From Pantoea sp. A4 (GTDB lineage: Bacteria > Pseudomonadota > Gammaproteobacteria > Enterobacterales > Enterobacteriaceae), in contig NZ_ALXE01000001.1 of the NCBI RefSeq assembly GCF_000295955.2, forward strand, positions 1-64,000: DNA of 64,000 nt, given 5' to 3'. This document shows positions 36,066 through 44,291 of the stretch, piece after piece; positions within the stretch are counted from its first letter, which is position 1; each line of letters begins with the position of its first letter. The position numbers were made by a program, and so were the translations under genes. Below the pieces are notes generated by a model. It was not told where the DNA came from. It ran no database searches and saw nothing but the letters and a program-made list of their open reading frames with translations.

Positions 36066-38393
36066 ATGGATAAAAGTGAGCAATGTATGGATATCTGGAA
36101 ATGGTATGAAGACTACGAACAGGATATGCGCGCAGCGGGCCAGGTCTGGCCATTAAAAGTCATTGATGACTTTATTGAAGCCGTTGTGGACATCAACGTC
36201 AGTAAAGCCGATGCGCTGGTGCCGGAATTACATGCGCTTAAGAAAGCCGCGCCCAATCCGTGGATGGAGGTTTTCGCCGGGCACTGGGAGTTACGTCATC
36301 GGCTGGGAAATCACCGCGAAGGTGAAACGGCTTTAGGGGATGTGGTGGCGCTGTATGAACGCGCTCACCGGGCGGATACCGCTGAATGCCCGCAGTCGGT
36401 GTGCGTTACCCAGGATTTGTGTGATGTTTACAGCCAGATTGATGGCCGTGGCTGGGTGGAAGAGCGTATCGCCGTCTGTGAAGAAACGCTGAGTAAAATT
36501 GATACCAGCTGGAACTGCTTCCAGTGTCTGTCCGAAGAGCAGTACTTCGCCTTGATCGACAAAGGTGAGCCGGAGGCGGCACTGGCCTTTGTTCGTCAGC
36601 AGATTGCGAAAATGCATGCGGCGGGTAACACGGAGGTAGATGGCCTGCGTGAAAACGAAGCGATGGCGCTCTACGAACTGGGGCACTATGACGAAGCCCT
36701 GCAAACCCTTGAAGCGGTGGTGGAACGCAGTGCCGAGCGCCGTTCCGATAATCAGTCGCGTGAAACCTGGCGCATGATCAAATTACAGATCCTTGCTGCT
36801 ATGGGCCGGGATGAGGATGCCTGGGCGCTGTTGCCACATCCCGATGCGGTCACGCCGTATATCTCAATGCGCTGGTCTCGCGCACTGGAAATGCTGCTGG
36901 CGCGCTCGCCAGAACGTAATAGCTGGCAGGTGGGTAGCGTGCTCCAGCGTATTCTGGAGCAGCGGATCCGCGTGGGTGCCTGGCGACAGGCGATTGAAGT
37001 AGGCAAGATCCATATTCGACTTGCGTTGCAACGCGGTGCCAGTTGGACGGCTCGTCAGGCATTAGCCCTGGCGCAGGCGCAACTGCCGCATTTACGTGCG
37101 CCGCTTGGCGATGATGTGGCGCTGGCCGAACTGCAACAGCAGATTGACGGCGTAGAGAAAATTGCACTGCCGGTGGCAGCAGAAGCCCTGTTTGACTGGT
37201 TGCAACAGCAGCCCGATGAAGGTCGTACGCCAGAGCAGGAAGTCGAGTGGTTGTTACAGGCACTGGAGCAGTTACCTGAAGACCAAAACCTCCGCCTGCT
37301 GGCTGCCTCAGCCCTTCAGGCGTGTTCCGCCAGCAGCGATGCAACCCGGTTGTTAGAAGAGTGGGTGGATGCCCATCCAACGGAGGAGAGCCCGATTGTT
37401 TTCCGCCTCCTGCAAATGCTCATCACTAACGGTAAAGACGATCGTATCCGCCAACTGGCTCAGGGTTATCAGCCGCACTTGCCGCATATCGCCAGTTGGT
37501 ATCTGACGCAGTTAGCCCTGGCGCGGGAAGACTGGGCGCTGGCATTAACCCTGGCGCTGGAGATGACCGCCCTGACAGAGATGCAGGGCAAAGCCACCGG
37601 TTGGATGTTGGCCGGGCGGGCTGCCATGCAGCTCAAGCAGTTTGAACAAGCGTTGGGCTACTGGCAGGAAGCGATCGTCCACATGCAGGCGCAGGAACAA
37701 CCCATCGATGAACTGCTGTGGGAAGTGCTCACTGCGGCTTCCGGCTGTGAAAACTGGGTAGCCGTTCGAGACGCCGCAGCACAACTGGAGATGAACCTGA
37801 CGGGTGACAGTGGGCCGGTTGAAGAGTCCTGGGGATGGATTCGACTACATTGGGTAGAAGATCACGAACATTTCTACACCCTGGCGCAACGTACTGGTCC
37901 GGTGACGGCGCGCATCCTCCAGCCTGCGAATCCACGCGATAAGCAACGCTTGCACGATCGGGTGTTGTTCGATGCCAGCCTGCTGAATACGCCGCCAGAA
38001 GATGAAGAAGAGAAGCAGAACTTCGTGCCGCTACATGCGGTGCTGCACACGCTTGAGCCTGGGCGTTATGGTGACTCCTGGTTTATTGATGGCCCGGCAC
38101 CCGATCAGGAAACCTTTACCGCCTTTGTCGATGCCATGCAGGCCAGTCAGTGCCAGGTTTGGGTGAACAGCAACGAAGATTATCAGCTAGTGGACCCGGA
38201 CACTGAAGAGACGTTACCGGGCCTCTATTTCCTGTTGGCGGCACCTGAAAATATGCCATTAAAAGCGCTGGATGCGTTGTTAACGGAACAGACGGCACAC
38301 TGGCCGATTGCACCGCACTGGTTTGGCCTGGCACGCGCCGCCGAGGTGGATGAAACGCGCCATACTACTCTGATTGAACGTTTCCAACTGTAG
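36066..38393 (+). CDS. Large TPR-repeat protein, partner of the Hsp90-like ATPase
   Basis: A 775-residue soluble protein without signal peptide or membrane helices. It is built from many helical repeats of TPR style, for example ENEAMALYELGHYDEALQTL (near residue 198), LLAASALQACSASSDATRLL (near 410) and AGRAAMQLKQFEQALGYWQE (near 520). The C-terminal 170 residues form a different domain (from about GPVTARILQP to LIERFQL) that I do not recognise. It starts 17 bp after the Hsp90-like gene, so the two are co-expressed. TPR proteins are the classical co-chaperones of Hsp90. The start is uncertain: ATG at 36066 or at 36087 (MDIWKWYEDYEQ); neither has a good ribosome-binding site. Confidence 0.8.
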   Translation: MDKSEQCMDIWKWYEDYEQDMRAAGQVWPLKVIDDFIEAVVDINVSKADALVPELHALKKAAPNPWMEVFAGHWELRHRLGNHREGETALGDVVALYERAHRADTAECPQSVCVTQDLCDVYSQIDGRGWVEERIAVCEETLSKIDTSWNCFQCLSEEQYFALIDKGEPEAALAFVRQQIAKMHAAGNTEVDGLRENEAMALYELGHYDEALQTLEAVVERSAERRSDNQSRETWRMIKLQILAAMGRDEDAWALLPHPDAVTPYISMRWSRALEMLLARSPERNSWQVGSVLQRILEQRIRVGAWRQAIEVGKIHIRLALQRGASWTARQALALAQAQLPHLRAPLGDDVALAELQQQIDGVEKIALPVAAEALFDWLQQQPDEGRTPEQEVEWLLQALEQLPEDQNLRLLAASALQACSASSDATRLLEEWVDAHPTEESPIVFRLLQMLITNGKDDRIRQLAQGYQPHLPHIASWYLTQLALAREDWALALTLALEMTALTEMQGKATGWMLAGRAAMQLKQFEQALGYWQEAIVHMQAQEQPIDELLWEVLTAASGCENWVAVRDAAAQLEMNLTGDSGPVEESWGWIRLHWVEDHEHFYTLAQRTGPVTARILQPANPRDKQRLHDRVLFDASLLNTPPEDEEEKQNFVPLHAVLHTLEPGRYGDSWFIDGPAPDQETFTAFVDAMQASQCQVWVNSNEDYQLVDPDTEETLPGLYFLLAAPENMPLKALDALLTEQTAHWPIAPHWFGLARAAEVDETRHTTLIERFQL

Positions 38394-38492
38394 CGTTATG
38401 TGGGCGGATTAAATTATTGCGCGCCCACATTAACAAACAGGCGTTAGCAGTAAGTTGCGATAATAATTAATCGCTTAATGCTGGGTGGAAAT

Positions 38493-38519
38493 AAAAAAGG
38501 GCGGGATAATTCCCGCCCT
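38493..38519 (-). terminator. Terminator of the small Gly/His/Trp lipoprotein gene
   Basis: A 9-bp stem AGGGCGGGA / TCCCGCCCT with a TAAT loop; on the minus strand the hairpin is followed by TTTTTTAT. It lies 64 bp beyond the small lipoprotein gene and may also serve the TPR gene from the other side less well. Confidence 0.8.
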
Positions 38520-38582
38520 GATTACTGCTTTTCCACCCCGGTGCACGGTGGATTTATTGCTGTGTAAGTCTTCGCCCGTCAA

Positions 38583-38717
38583 TTAACGATTCCAGCCATG
38601 ATGCCAGCCAGGACCGCCGTGATGCCAGCCGCCGCCATGTCCACGATCGTCAATAATACAACCGCTTAACATGCTGATTACGGCAACTACTGTTAAAACC
38701 TTCATTATTTTCTTCAT
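38583..38717 (-). CDS. 44-residue lipoprotein with Gly/His/Trp-rich tail
   Basis: A minus-strand frame shorter than usual gene-calling limits. It encodes MKKIMKVLTVVAVISMLSGC, a lipoprotein signal with lipobox LSGC (Cys 20), then IIDDRGHGGG and the tail WHHGGPGWHHGWNR. AGGAGG lies about 8 bases before the ATG, and a strong terminator follows at 38493-38519, so it is very likely a real gene. After processing only about 25 residues remain, with five histidines and four tryptophans. The HH pairs could bind a metal ion. No family is recognised; it recalls the Trp/His-rich tail of YpeC. The remaining intergenic sequence (38394-38981) shows nothing else. Confidence 0.75.
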   Translation of the reverse strand: MKKIMKVLTVVAVISMLSGCIIDDRGHGGGWHHGGPGWHHGWNR

Positions 38718-38981
38718 GGAGATGCCTCCTCGTTTTCCTATAGCTGCAAGATTACGCCAGGAAAGTGAAGCGAAGATGCATAAAGTGTAGAGTTATTTCT
38801 AGAGGTATTTCTGGATGTGTCTCACAAATTAAAATTTGTCAGGCAGTGGAGTGAATTAAATAGGAATTAACCGAATAGCGATGAGTATCGAAAAGAATAC
38901 TCTGAAAAGCAAGTGAAAATTTATCGCTATTCCCCGGCGAATGCCGCTACAGTATTTGCAGGACAAAACAGGAGGGGCATT

Positions 38982-39854
38982 ATGTCACGCGAAGTCAAAC
39001 ATGTGCTGGCACTACAGGGAGAGCTGGCTGAATGTCCGCTCTGGTCAGTACGGGAGCAGGTTCTGTGGTGTGTGGATATCCTCGCACCGGCGATTCACCG
39101 TTTCGATCCCGCCAGCGGTAAGCTGGAAACATTCCATCTTGATGAACATGTCGGCTGCATTGGCTTGCGTAAGCAGGGCGGCCTGATTGCCGCGCTACGC
39201 AGCGGCGTCTGGCTGCTGGACGAACAGGGCAGACCAGAAGTTAAAGTGGCGGACAACCCCGGTGTGGCAGAGGTAAGCCGCTTTAACGACGGTCGCGTTG
39301 ATCCCTGGGGTAACTTCTGGTGTGGCAGCCTGTGGGAACCGCAGGATAAGAATGGTGGAGTACTGTGCCGCGTCACGCCACAGCTGAAACTCAAGGTCAT
39401 GGCGCGCGATATCAAGATCTCCAATGGCCTGGCATTCTCTCCCGATCATCGCTGGATGTACCACAGCGACACCCCCAACCAGGTGCTGTATCGCTACCCG
39501 CTGGATGCACAAGGGGAACCGGGTTCTCGCGAGGTATTCAAACATTTTGATGCCAAAGGCGGACTGCCGGATGGCGCAGCGGTAGACAGCGAAGGCTTCT
39601 ACTGGTCAGCGCAATTTGACGGCGGGCGTGTGGTGCGTATCGATCCCAATACCGCTGAAATCGTCGATGAAATCTTGCTGCCGGTGCAGTGGCCAACCAT
39701 GGTGGCCTTTGGCGGCCCTGAGCTGAAAACGCTGTATATCACCAGTTCACGTGAGCATCGCACGGCAGAAGAGCTGGCTCGCTACCCGCTCTCGGGCGAT
39801 ATCTTTGCCGTTGAACTGGATGTGGCCGGGATTGCTGAGCCGCTATTTGGCTAA
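38982..39854 (+). CDS. SMP-30/gluconolactonase-like lactonase
   Basis: A 290-residue six-bladed propeller of the SMP-30/gluconolactonase/LRE family, metal-dependent hydrolases of sugar lactones. Family segments: GELAECPLWSVREQVLWCVDI with the metal-binding Glu (near residue 15), FNDGRVDPWGNFWCGS (near 100), ISNGLAFSPD with metal-binding Asn (near 148) and DGAAVDSEGFYWSAQFDGG with metal-binding Asp (near 200). The ATG at 38982 has AGGAGGGGC upstream, so the longer frame from 38913 was rejected. No signal peptide, so cytoplasmic. It is convergent with yhjX; no sugar dehydrogenase is adjacent, so the lactone is unknown. Confidence 0.88.
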   Translation: MSREVKHVLALQGELAECPLWSVREQVLWCVDILAPAIHRFDPASGKLETFHLDEHVGCIGLRKQGGLIAALRSGVWLLDEQGRPEVKVADNPGVAEVSRFNDGRVDPWGNFWCGSLWEPQDKNGGVLCRVTPQLKLKVMARDIKISNGLAFSPDHRWMYHSDTPNQVLYRYPLDAQGEPGSREVFKHFDAKGGLPDGAAVDSEGFYWSAQFDGGRVVRIDPNTAEIVDEILLPVQWPTMVAFGGPELKTLYITSSREHRTAEELARYPLSGDIFAVELDVAGIAEPLFG

Positions 39855-39875
39855 CGGCTCAGCAGAAAGGCTGAC

Positions 39876-41096
39876 TCAGGCGTGAGGAATTAATTGCTCT
39901 GTCGCGGCATGGCGCTGCGGCAGGCGAATACTGAGGGAGAGAAACAGCGAGATCACCAGCAGCGTCATGATCAGGCTGAAGGTGATGGTGAAGCCGCTAA
40001 ACAGCGAAGCCACCAGTGAGCCCAGCACGCTACCAATACCAAAACCGAGATACAGCAGACCGTAGTTTTTGGTCAGGTTATTCAGGCCGAAGAAGTCGCT
40101 GATCAGTGAAGGGAACACGGTGATGGTGCCGCCAAAACTGAATGCTACGCAGGCCAGAGCCATAAAGAAGCTGCTTTCATTCATCGGGGTAAATAACAGA
40201 ATACTCATACCCACCAGTGAGACGACCTGCGCCAGCGAAATGACCCGAATACGGGGGAGCTTATCAGACAAGATACCTAGCACCAGACGGCCACTCAGGT
40301 TGGCGATAGCAATCACCGTCACGGCATTCGCCGCCACGCCAGCGGATAAGTGCACCAGACCCTGACCAATATCTTTTGCTACACCAATGACGTACAAACC
40401 GCTCATGCAGGCAGTCAAAAACATCAGTGCCAACATCCAGTACTGTGGCAGTTTCACGGCCTGCGCCAGGGTGTAATCGCGCGTACCGGAAGTTTGTCCT
40501 GCACGAGTCTGTTGCAGCGGGGCATCTTTCATCAACAGTGCGCCGGTTAAAATCATCACCATGGTGATCCCGCCCCACAGCATAAAGGTCTGTTCCAGCG
40601 TAAAGTGGCTGAGCAGTGCGCCTAAGATGAATTTGAATAACAGACTACCCAGACCATACGAACCAATGGCACAGGCCGAGATCAGCCCTTTACGCTCGGG
40701 GAACCACTTCACGCAGTTAGAGAGCGTCATCAGATAGCCTGCCCCGTCTGCCAGCCCGACGATGACCCCAGCGCTGATATACAGCATCAACAGGTTGTTT
40801 GCATGGGCTGTCAGCCAGAAGCCAATCGCCATCAGGACACCTGCGGCCATCGCGACGTTCCGCACGCCAAAGCGTTCCTGTAATTTCCCCGCCAGCGAAG
40901 AGGCAATCGCCAGCGCCAGGCTGAGTAAGCCGAAGGCAAGCGCTACCTGGCCAATCGGTGCATCCAGCTTTTGCGACAGCTGGCCGTTGAACAGGCTCCA
41001 GGTGTAAACCGAACCCAGTGCCAGTTGGGTGATGATGGTACCGCCGAGGGTTAGCCAGCGCACATGAGGCTGTGAAGTGCGAGTGACAGTGTTCAT
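39876..41096 (-). CDS. yhjX: YhjX-type MFS transporter, YpdA/YpdB target
   Basis: A 406-residue MFS transporter with 12 helices, very close to E. coli YhjX: RWLTLGGTIITQLALGSVYT, GLADGAGYLMTLSNCVKWFP and LTACMSGLYVIGVAKDIGQ are almost identical. YhjX belongs to the oxalate:formate antiporter-like group and is induced by pyruvate through YpdB; it is thought to move pyruvate or a related acid. The frame is open to 41414, but the ATG at 41096 (MNTVTRTSQPHVRW) matches the family start. The promoter region 41126-41216 has a TACTAT -10 box, a poor -35 and three direct repeats spaced by 21 bp, the layout of YpdB sites. Confidence 0.93.
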   Translation of the reverse strand: MNTVTRTSQPHVRWLTLGGTIITQLALGSVYTWSLFNGQLSQKLDAPIGQVALAFGLLSLALAIASSLAGKLQERFGVRNVAMAAGVLMAIGFWLTAHANNLLMLYISAGVIVGLADGAGYLMTLSNCVKWFPERKGLISACAIGSYGLGSLLFKFILGALLSHFTLEQTFMLWGGITMVMILTGALLMKDAPLQQTRAGQTSGTRDYTLAQAVKLPQYWMLALMFLTACMSGLYVIGVAKDIGQGLVHLSAGVAANAVTVIAIANLSGRLVLGILSDKLPRIRVISLAQVVSLVGMSILLFTPMNESSFFMALACVAFSFGGTITVFPSLISDFFGLNNLTKNYGLLYLGFGIGSVLGSLVASLFSGFTITFSLIMTLLVISLFLSLSIRLPQRHAATEQLIPHA

Positions 41097-41125
41097 GATA
41101 TTTCGTCCATTGGAAAACTGTGGGC

Positions 41126-41216
41126 ATAGTACTCCCCGAAGGGGAAAGGCCGGTTGAGAAAGGCATGAACAGCAGGAATTACGGAATGAATGACATTCAG
41201 GGCGGTATGAACGGAT
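41126..41216 (-). promoter_or_regulatory. yhjX promoter with three YpdB-type direct repeats
   Basis: On the minus strand the boxes ATCCGTTCAT (41207-41216), TGTCATTCAT (41186-41195) and TGCTGTTCAT (41165-41174) start exactly 21 bp apart. As I recall, E. coli YpdB binds two direct repeats of GGCATTTCAT separated by 11 bp, the same 21-bp period; the shared core here is TTCAT. A -10 box TACTAT lies at 41126-41131 with no good -35, fitting activator-dependent transcription. The matches to the E. coli motif are partial (5 to 7 of 10). Confidence 0.6.
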
Positions 41217-41361
41217 AGGCGAAGCGCCGGTAAGAGAAAAAACCCGTAAAAGCGTGTCGATTAAATAACAAAAGTAACAAACAGTGTCTCTGGGCGATTC
41301 CGGACACCGAAGTCGGTTTTCTTTGCCAGGCTTAAACCACTCATCAACGAGAGGAGACAAT

Positions 41362-41601
41362 ATGACAGACCGAACATATGAATCCCTGTCCAGTGAAGAG
41401 GAAGTTTGCTGCATTATCGGTCAGGCGGTGGTCGAACTCAGTGCTGAACAGCAGCCCATCAGCAAAGCTACGCTAGCACTTAAGTTGCTGGCGATGGCCG
41501 ATCGTGATGCTGATGACGAAAAGGTATTACTCTACTGGTTAGCCAGAAAAGCCATCAATCAGCCGCAGCAACTGCACGCGGGCATTCCGCGTTGGGCGTG
41601 A
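41362..41601 (+). CDS. AriR/YmgB-like small biofilm and acid-resistance protein
   Basis: A 79-residue acidic, all-helical protein. The segment EEEVCCIIGQAVVELSAEQQ and the following ISKATLALKLLAMADRDADD correspond to EEESAVLGQAVTNL... of E. coli YmgB/AriR and its relatives YcgZ and YmgA, small dimeric proteins that act on biofilm formation, acid resistance and the Rcs system. The ATG at 41362 has AGAGGAGACA upstream; the longer frame from 41284 is rejected. It stands alone between yhjX (divergent) and the EamA gene (convergent). Family assignment is by resemblance and moderate. Confidence 0.7.
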   Translation: MTDRTYESLSSEEEVCCIIGQAVVELSAEQQPISKATLALKLLAMADRDADDEKVLLYWLARKAINQPQQLHAGIPRWA

Positions 41602-41612
41602 GAGGCAGAAGA

Positions 41613-41631
41613 GGCGGGCAGCAGGCCCGCC
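41613..41631. terminator. Terminator between the AriR-like gene and the EamA gene
   Basis: A 7-bp stem GGCGGGC / GCCCGCC with a 5-nt loop, followed by TTCCTGTT on the plus strand, in a 37-bp space between convergent genes. Confidence 0.7.
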
Positions 41632-41638
41632 CTTCCTG

Positions 41639-42541
41639 TTAGGTGCTCAAGGCGACTTTACGCACCGGTAAACGGACAAACATCACCATATTGCCTGCCA
41701 GAATCATCGCCAGCCCAATCAGCGCACTGGTGTGCCAGACATAACCTTCATAAAGTGTAGAGAGCGACAGCGCCACCAGCGGAAATAACAACGTACTGTA
41801 GGCGGCCTGGCTGGCTCCGATTCTCCCCACCAGCGTGAAGTAGGCACCAAACCCCACCACTGAACCCAGCAGTGCCAGATAGACCACCGAGCCCAGCCAT
41901 TGGCCATTCCAGACCGGACGCAGTGACTCGCCCATCACCAGTGACAGCACACCCATGATCATGGCGCCATAAAACATGGCATAGCTGTTGGTGGTCAACA
42001 CGTCGCGCTGCTGGCGCTGGTGCCGCAGGCTAATCATGTTGCCAAACGAGAAGCCCAATGTGCCGAGTGCGCTCAGGGCCGCCCCCCATAACACATGCAC
42101 CGACGCCTGAGTGTTACTCAAATCTTCCCAGAACAACGCCACAATCCCACTGATACCTAACAGTGCAGCCGGTAACAGCCGCATGGGGGGACGTTGGCGG
42201 AAGAATAGCCAACTGTTAATGGCGTTATACAGCACCGCCATTGAGAAAATAACCGACTCCAGCCCGGTACTGATCCATGCGGCGGCATAGTAGAAGCAGA
42301 CGAAGTTAAAGCCGAAAACGCAGCTGCCCTGGAGCAGGCAAAACAGATGATCGCGCGTCGTTAAAGGGCGCAGGCGGCGCAACAGCTTGAGCAGTACCAG
42401 CATCAGCGCGCCAGCCACTAAAAAGCGCCAAAAAATGGCCACGGTCACCGCAGTCGCCCCGACAGCGGATTGTTGAAGAAAAATCGCTATCCAGGTGGTG
42501 CCCCAGATAACCACTACGGCCAGATACAACCCTGCATTCAT
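41639..42541 (-). CDS. EamA/DMT-family exporter
   Basis: A 300-residue drug/metabolite transporter with ten predicted helices in two EamA repeats: AGLYLAVVVIWGTTWIAIF begins the first and SVHVLWGAALSALGTLGFSFGN the second. Family members export amino acids, amines or related metabolites from the cytoplasm. The ATG at 42541 has AGGAG eight bases before it, so the longer frame to 42688 was rejected. It is divergent from an AraC-type regulator across 180 bp and is probably its target. The substrate cannot be predicted from the sequence. Confidence 0.85.
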   Translation of the reverse strand: MNAGLYLAVVVIWGTTWIAIFLQQSAVGATAVTVAIFWRFLVAGALMLVLLKLLRRLRPLTTRDHLFCLLQGSCVFGFNFVCFYYAAAWISTGLESVIFSMAVLYNAINSWLFFRQRPPMRLLPAALLGISGIVALFWEDLSNTQASVHVLWGAALSALGTLGFSFGNMISLRHQRQQRDVLTTNSYAMFYGAMIMGVLSLVMGESLRPVWNGQWLGSVVYLALLGSVVGFGAYFTLVGRIGASQAAYSTLLFPLVALSLSTLYEGYVWHTSALIGLAMILAGNMVMFVRLPVRKVALST

Positions 42542-42721
42542 GTTCAGACTCCTGTTTGCTGAAGGCATATTGTTAGTCTGTTTCCTCCTGAATGCTTTCA
42601 TCAGCTTGCCGGAGAATTGCATAATCTTGCGGTTTTTTTTACAGGCTGACGGTAAGCCGCTTTTTGTAAACCGGTTAACGCCGTACACTAGCCGCAGAGA
42701 TCATTTCAGTCCGGGCGCCTC

Positions 42722-43603
42722 ATGTCGAAAACCTACCAGACCTTTGCCACCTTACAGCGGCAGAAAGCGCAGCTGCGCGATCACGCGGTGTTGAGCAGTG
42801 GGATCCAACTGGCCTCATGGTTTAATCAGGGCGATCGGGTGACCAACCTCAGCGATCATCACACGCTAAGCTTGTATGTGGCGGAAGGGTACGATACCTG
42901 GCATAAAACCCAGCACGGCTGGCGTAACGGCGGTGGCCCGGATCGTTTTTGCTTAATGCCGCAGGGCAGTGAATCGACCTGGGATGTGCGCGCTGAGTTG
43001 GCGTTTGTGCATCTCTATTGCACCGATGAGCATCTCCGCCATCTTGCCGAACAGATCTGGGATCGCAGCCCCGCACAGCTGAGCCTGCATGAAAAAGTGT
43101 TCGCGGGGGACGATCGCATTACCCAGCTTTATCGCCACTTTCTGTTGAGCTGTGACTGGCAGCAACCCGCCAGCCAAATGGTGTTGACCACCGCTTCAAC
43201 CTTGCTGATGACGCACCTGTTGCAGAATTACAGTGATGTGCAGTGGCAGGCTCCACAGATACGCGGCGGTCTGGCTCCAGTGGTACTGCGCCGTATTACA
43301 GACTACATTGCTGCGCATCTCGACCAGCCGCTCACGCTGGCACATCTGGCGCAGGAAGCCGCCCTCAGCGAATTCCATTTTGCCCGCATGTTTCGCCACA
43401 GCGTGGGCATGGCACCGCATCAATATGTCATGCAGCAACGCATGAACCGCGCGCGTGATTTACTTTCCCACACACCGCTCTCCCTGACAGATATCGCTTT
43501 GCAGTGCGGTTTCCACTCTTCAAGCCATTTCAGTAACCGCTTTAGTCAGGCATTTGGTGTCGCGCCTTCAGTATGGCGGCGCGGGGCGCACTGTTCTGTT
43601 TAA
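42722..43603 (+). CDS. AraC-family regulator divergent from the EamA exporter
   Basis: A 293-residue AraC/XylS regulator. The N-terminal ligand domain (about residues 1-180) is of the cupin type. The C-terminal DNA-binding domain (about 190-290) shows both helix-turn-helix units: LTLAHLAQEAALSEFHFARM with FRHSVGMAPHQYVMQQRMNR, and LSLTDIALQCGFHSSSHFSN with RFSQAFGVAPSVWRR. The start ATG at 42722 has no good Shine-Dalgarno, so translation may be weak. Divergent placement suggests control of the exporter. The effector is unknown. Confidence 0.85.
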   Translation: MSKTYQTFATLQRQKAQLRDHAVLSSGIQLASWFNQGDRVTNLSDHHTLSLYVAEGYDTWHKTQHGWRNGGGPDRFCLMPQGSESTWDVRAELAFVHLYCTDEHLRHLAEQIWDRSPAQLSLHEKVFAGDDRITQLYRHFLLSCDWQQPASQMVLTTASTLLMTHLLQNYSDVQWQAPQIRGGLAPVVLRRITDYIAAHLDQPLTLAHLAQEAALSEFHFARMFRHSVGMAPHQYVMQQRMNRARDLLSHTPLSLTDIALQCGFHSSSHFSNRFSQAFGVAPSVWRRGAHCSV

Positions 43604-44001
43604 AGAATAAGGTTACTGATTCCCCTAATAATAAGTGTGATTAAGATGAATTAATTTTCACACTCAACTTACTGATTTAGGTAATAAAACAAGGATCGAA
43701 AACCATCCCCCACACATTGATCTGAATCAAATTCAGTTCATTGAATATCTTAAAATCCGAAGGTAAATGTTTATTCCTCGGAATTCTTCACAAAACCTCA
43801 TATTAATCATTTTATTTCTTTCCGTTAATGTTTTGGGCTGTTAATGTTTTGCTTGGTTAGCGTGTCGGTGTTTTTATCTCATGAATGATTATAATAAAAA
43901 TAGATCTAATTTAGTTGTAATAAAACGTCATAGAACCATGACGAGTACGGAATTGCTTCCTAATGGGCTTGTGTCTTATGGTTCTATTGAGGTTGTTTTG
44001 G
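43604..44001. other. AT-rich repeat-containing interval upstream of the small membrane-protein pair
   Basis: About 400 bp clearly richer in A+T than the surrounding genes. It contains direct repeats TTACTGATT (43613-43621 and 43669-43677) flanking an inverted repeat GTGTGA / TCACAC (43635-43640 and 43658-43663), and a tandem 12-bp repeat GTTAATGTTTTG (43824-43835 and 43840-43851). No gene was recognised. The composition suggests acquired DNA and a site for nucleoid proteins such as H-NS. Confidence 0.5.
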
Positions 44002-44283
44002 ATGGCGAGTAACTCAATGCATGTAATTCTCAGGTTGTTATTGTACGCGTTTTGTTTCTTTTTACTTTACCCTGTTTTGATGTTTTGGTTACTACCATTG
44101 ACATTTGAACATACTCGCCTGTGGCATAATGCTGCCAGTTTTCTGAATGTGCGGGATTTTCAAAGCTTTATCCTAACCACGATTCTAATAGTAAATATAG
44201 TTATTGCATATGCAATCTATTATGCCGTTAAGTTGGTTTTAGAGTTTAAGTGGTATAGAAAATTTTTTATGAAAAAGGTGTAA
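44002..44283 (+). CDS. Small membrane protein, first of a paralogous pair
   Basis: A 93-residue protein with two hydrophobic helices (about residues 7-34 and 52-75) separated by a polar loop TFEHTRLWHNAASFLNVRDFQSF and ending in a basic tail (KWYRKFFMKKV). The loop and arrangement recur in the next gene (compare LWHNAASFLNVRDF with FWQSMASIFNCDDL). The ATG at 44002 is preferred because the encoded start (MASNSMHV) aligns with the start of the next protein (MALAFKV); an in-frame ATG at 43963 is an alternative. The codon content is AT-rich, unlike the neighbours, which suggests transfer. No family recognised. Confidence 0.6.
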   Translation: MASNSMHVILRLLLYAFCFFLLYPVLMFWLLPLTFEHTRLWHNAASFLNVRDFQSFILTTILIVNIVIAYAIYYAVKLVLEFKWYRKFFMKKV

Positions 44284-44291
44284 TTTGCATA

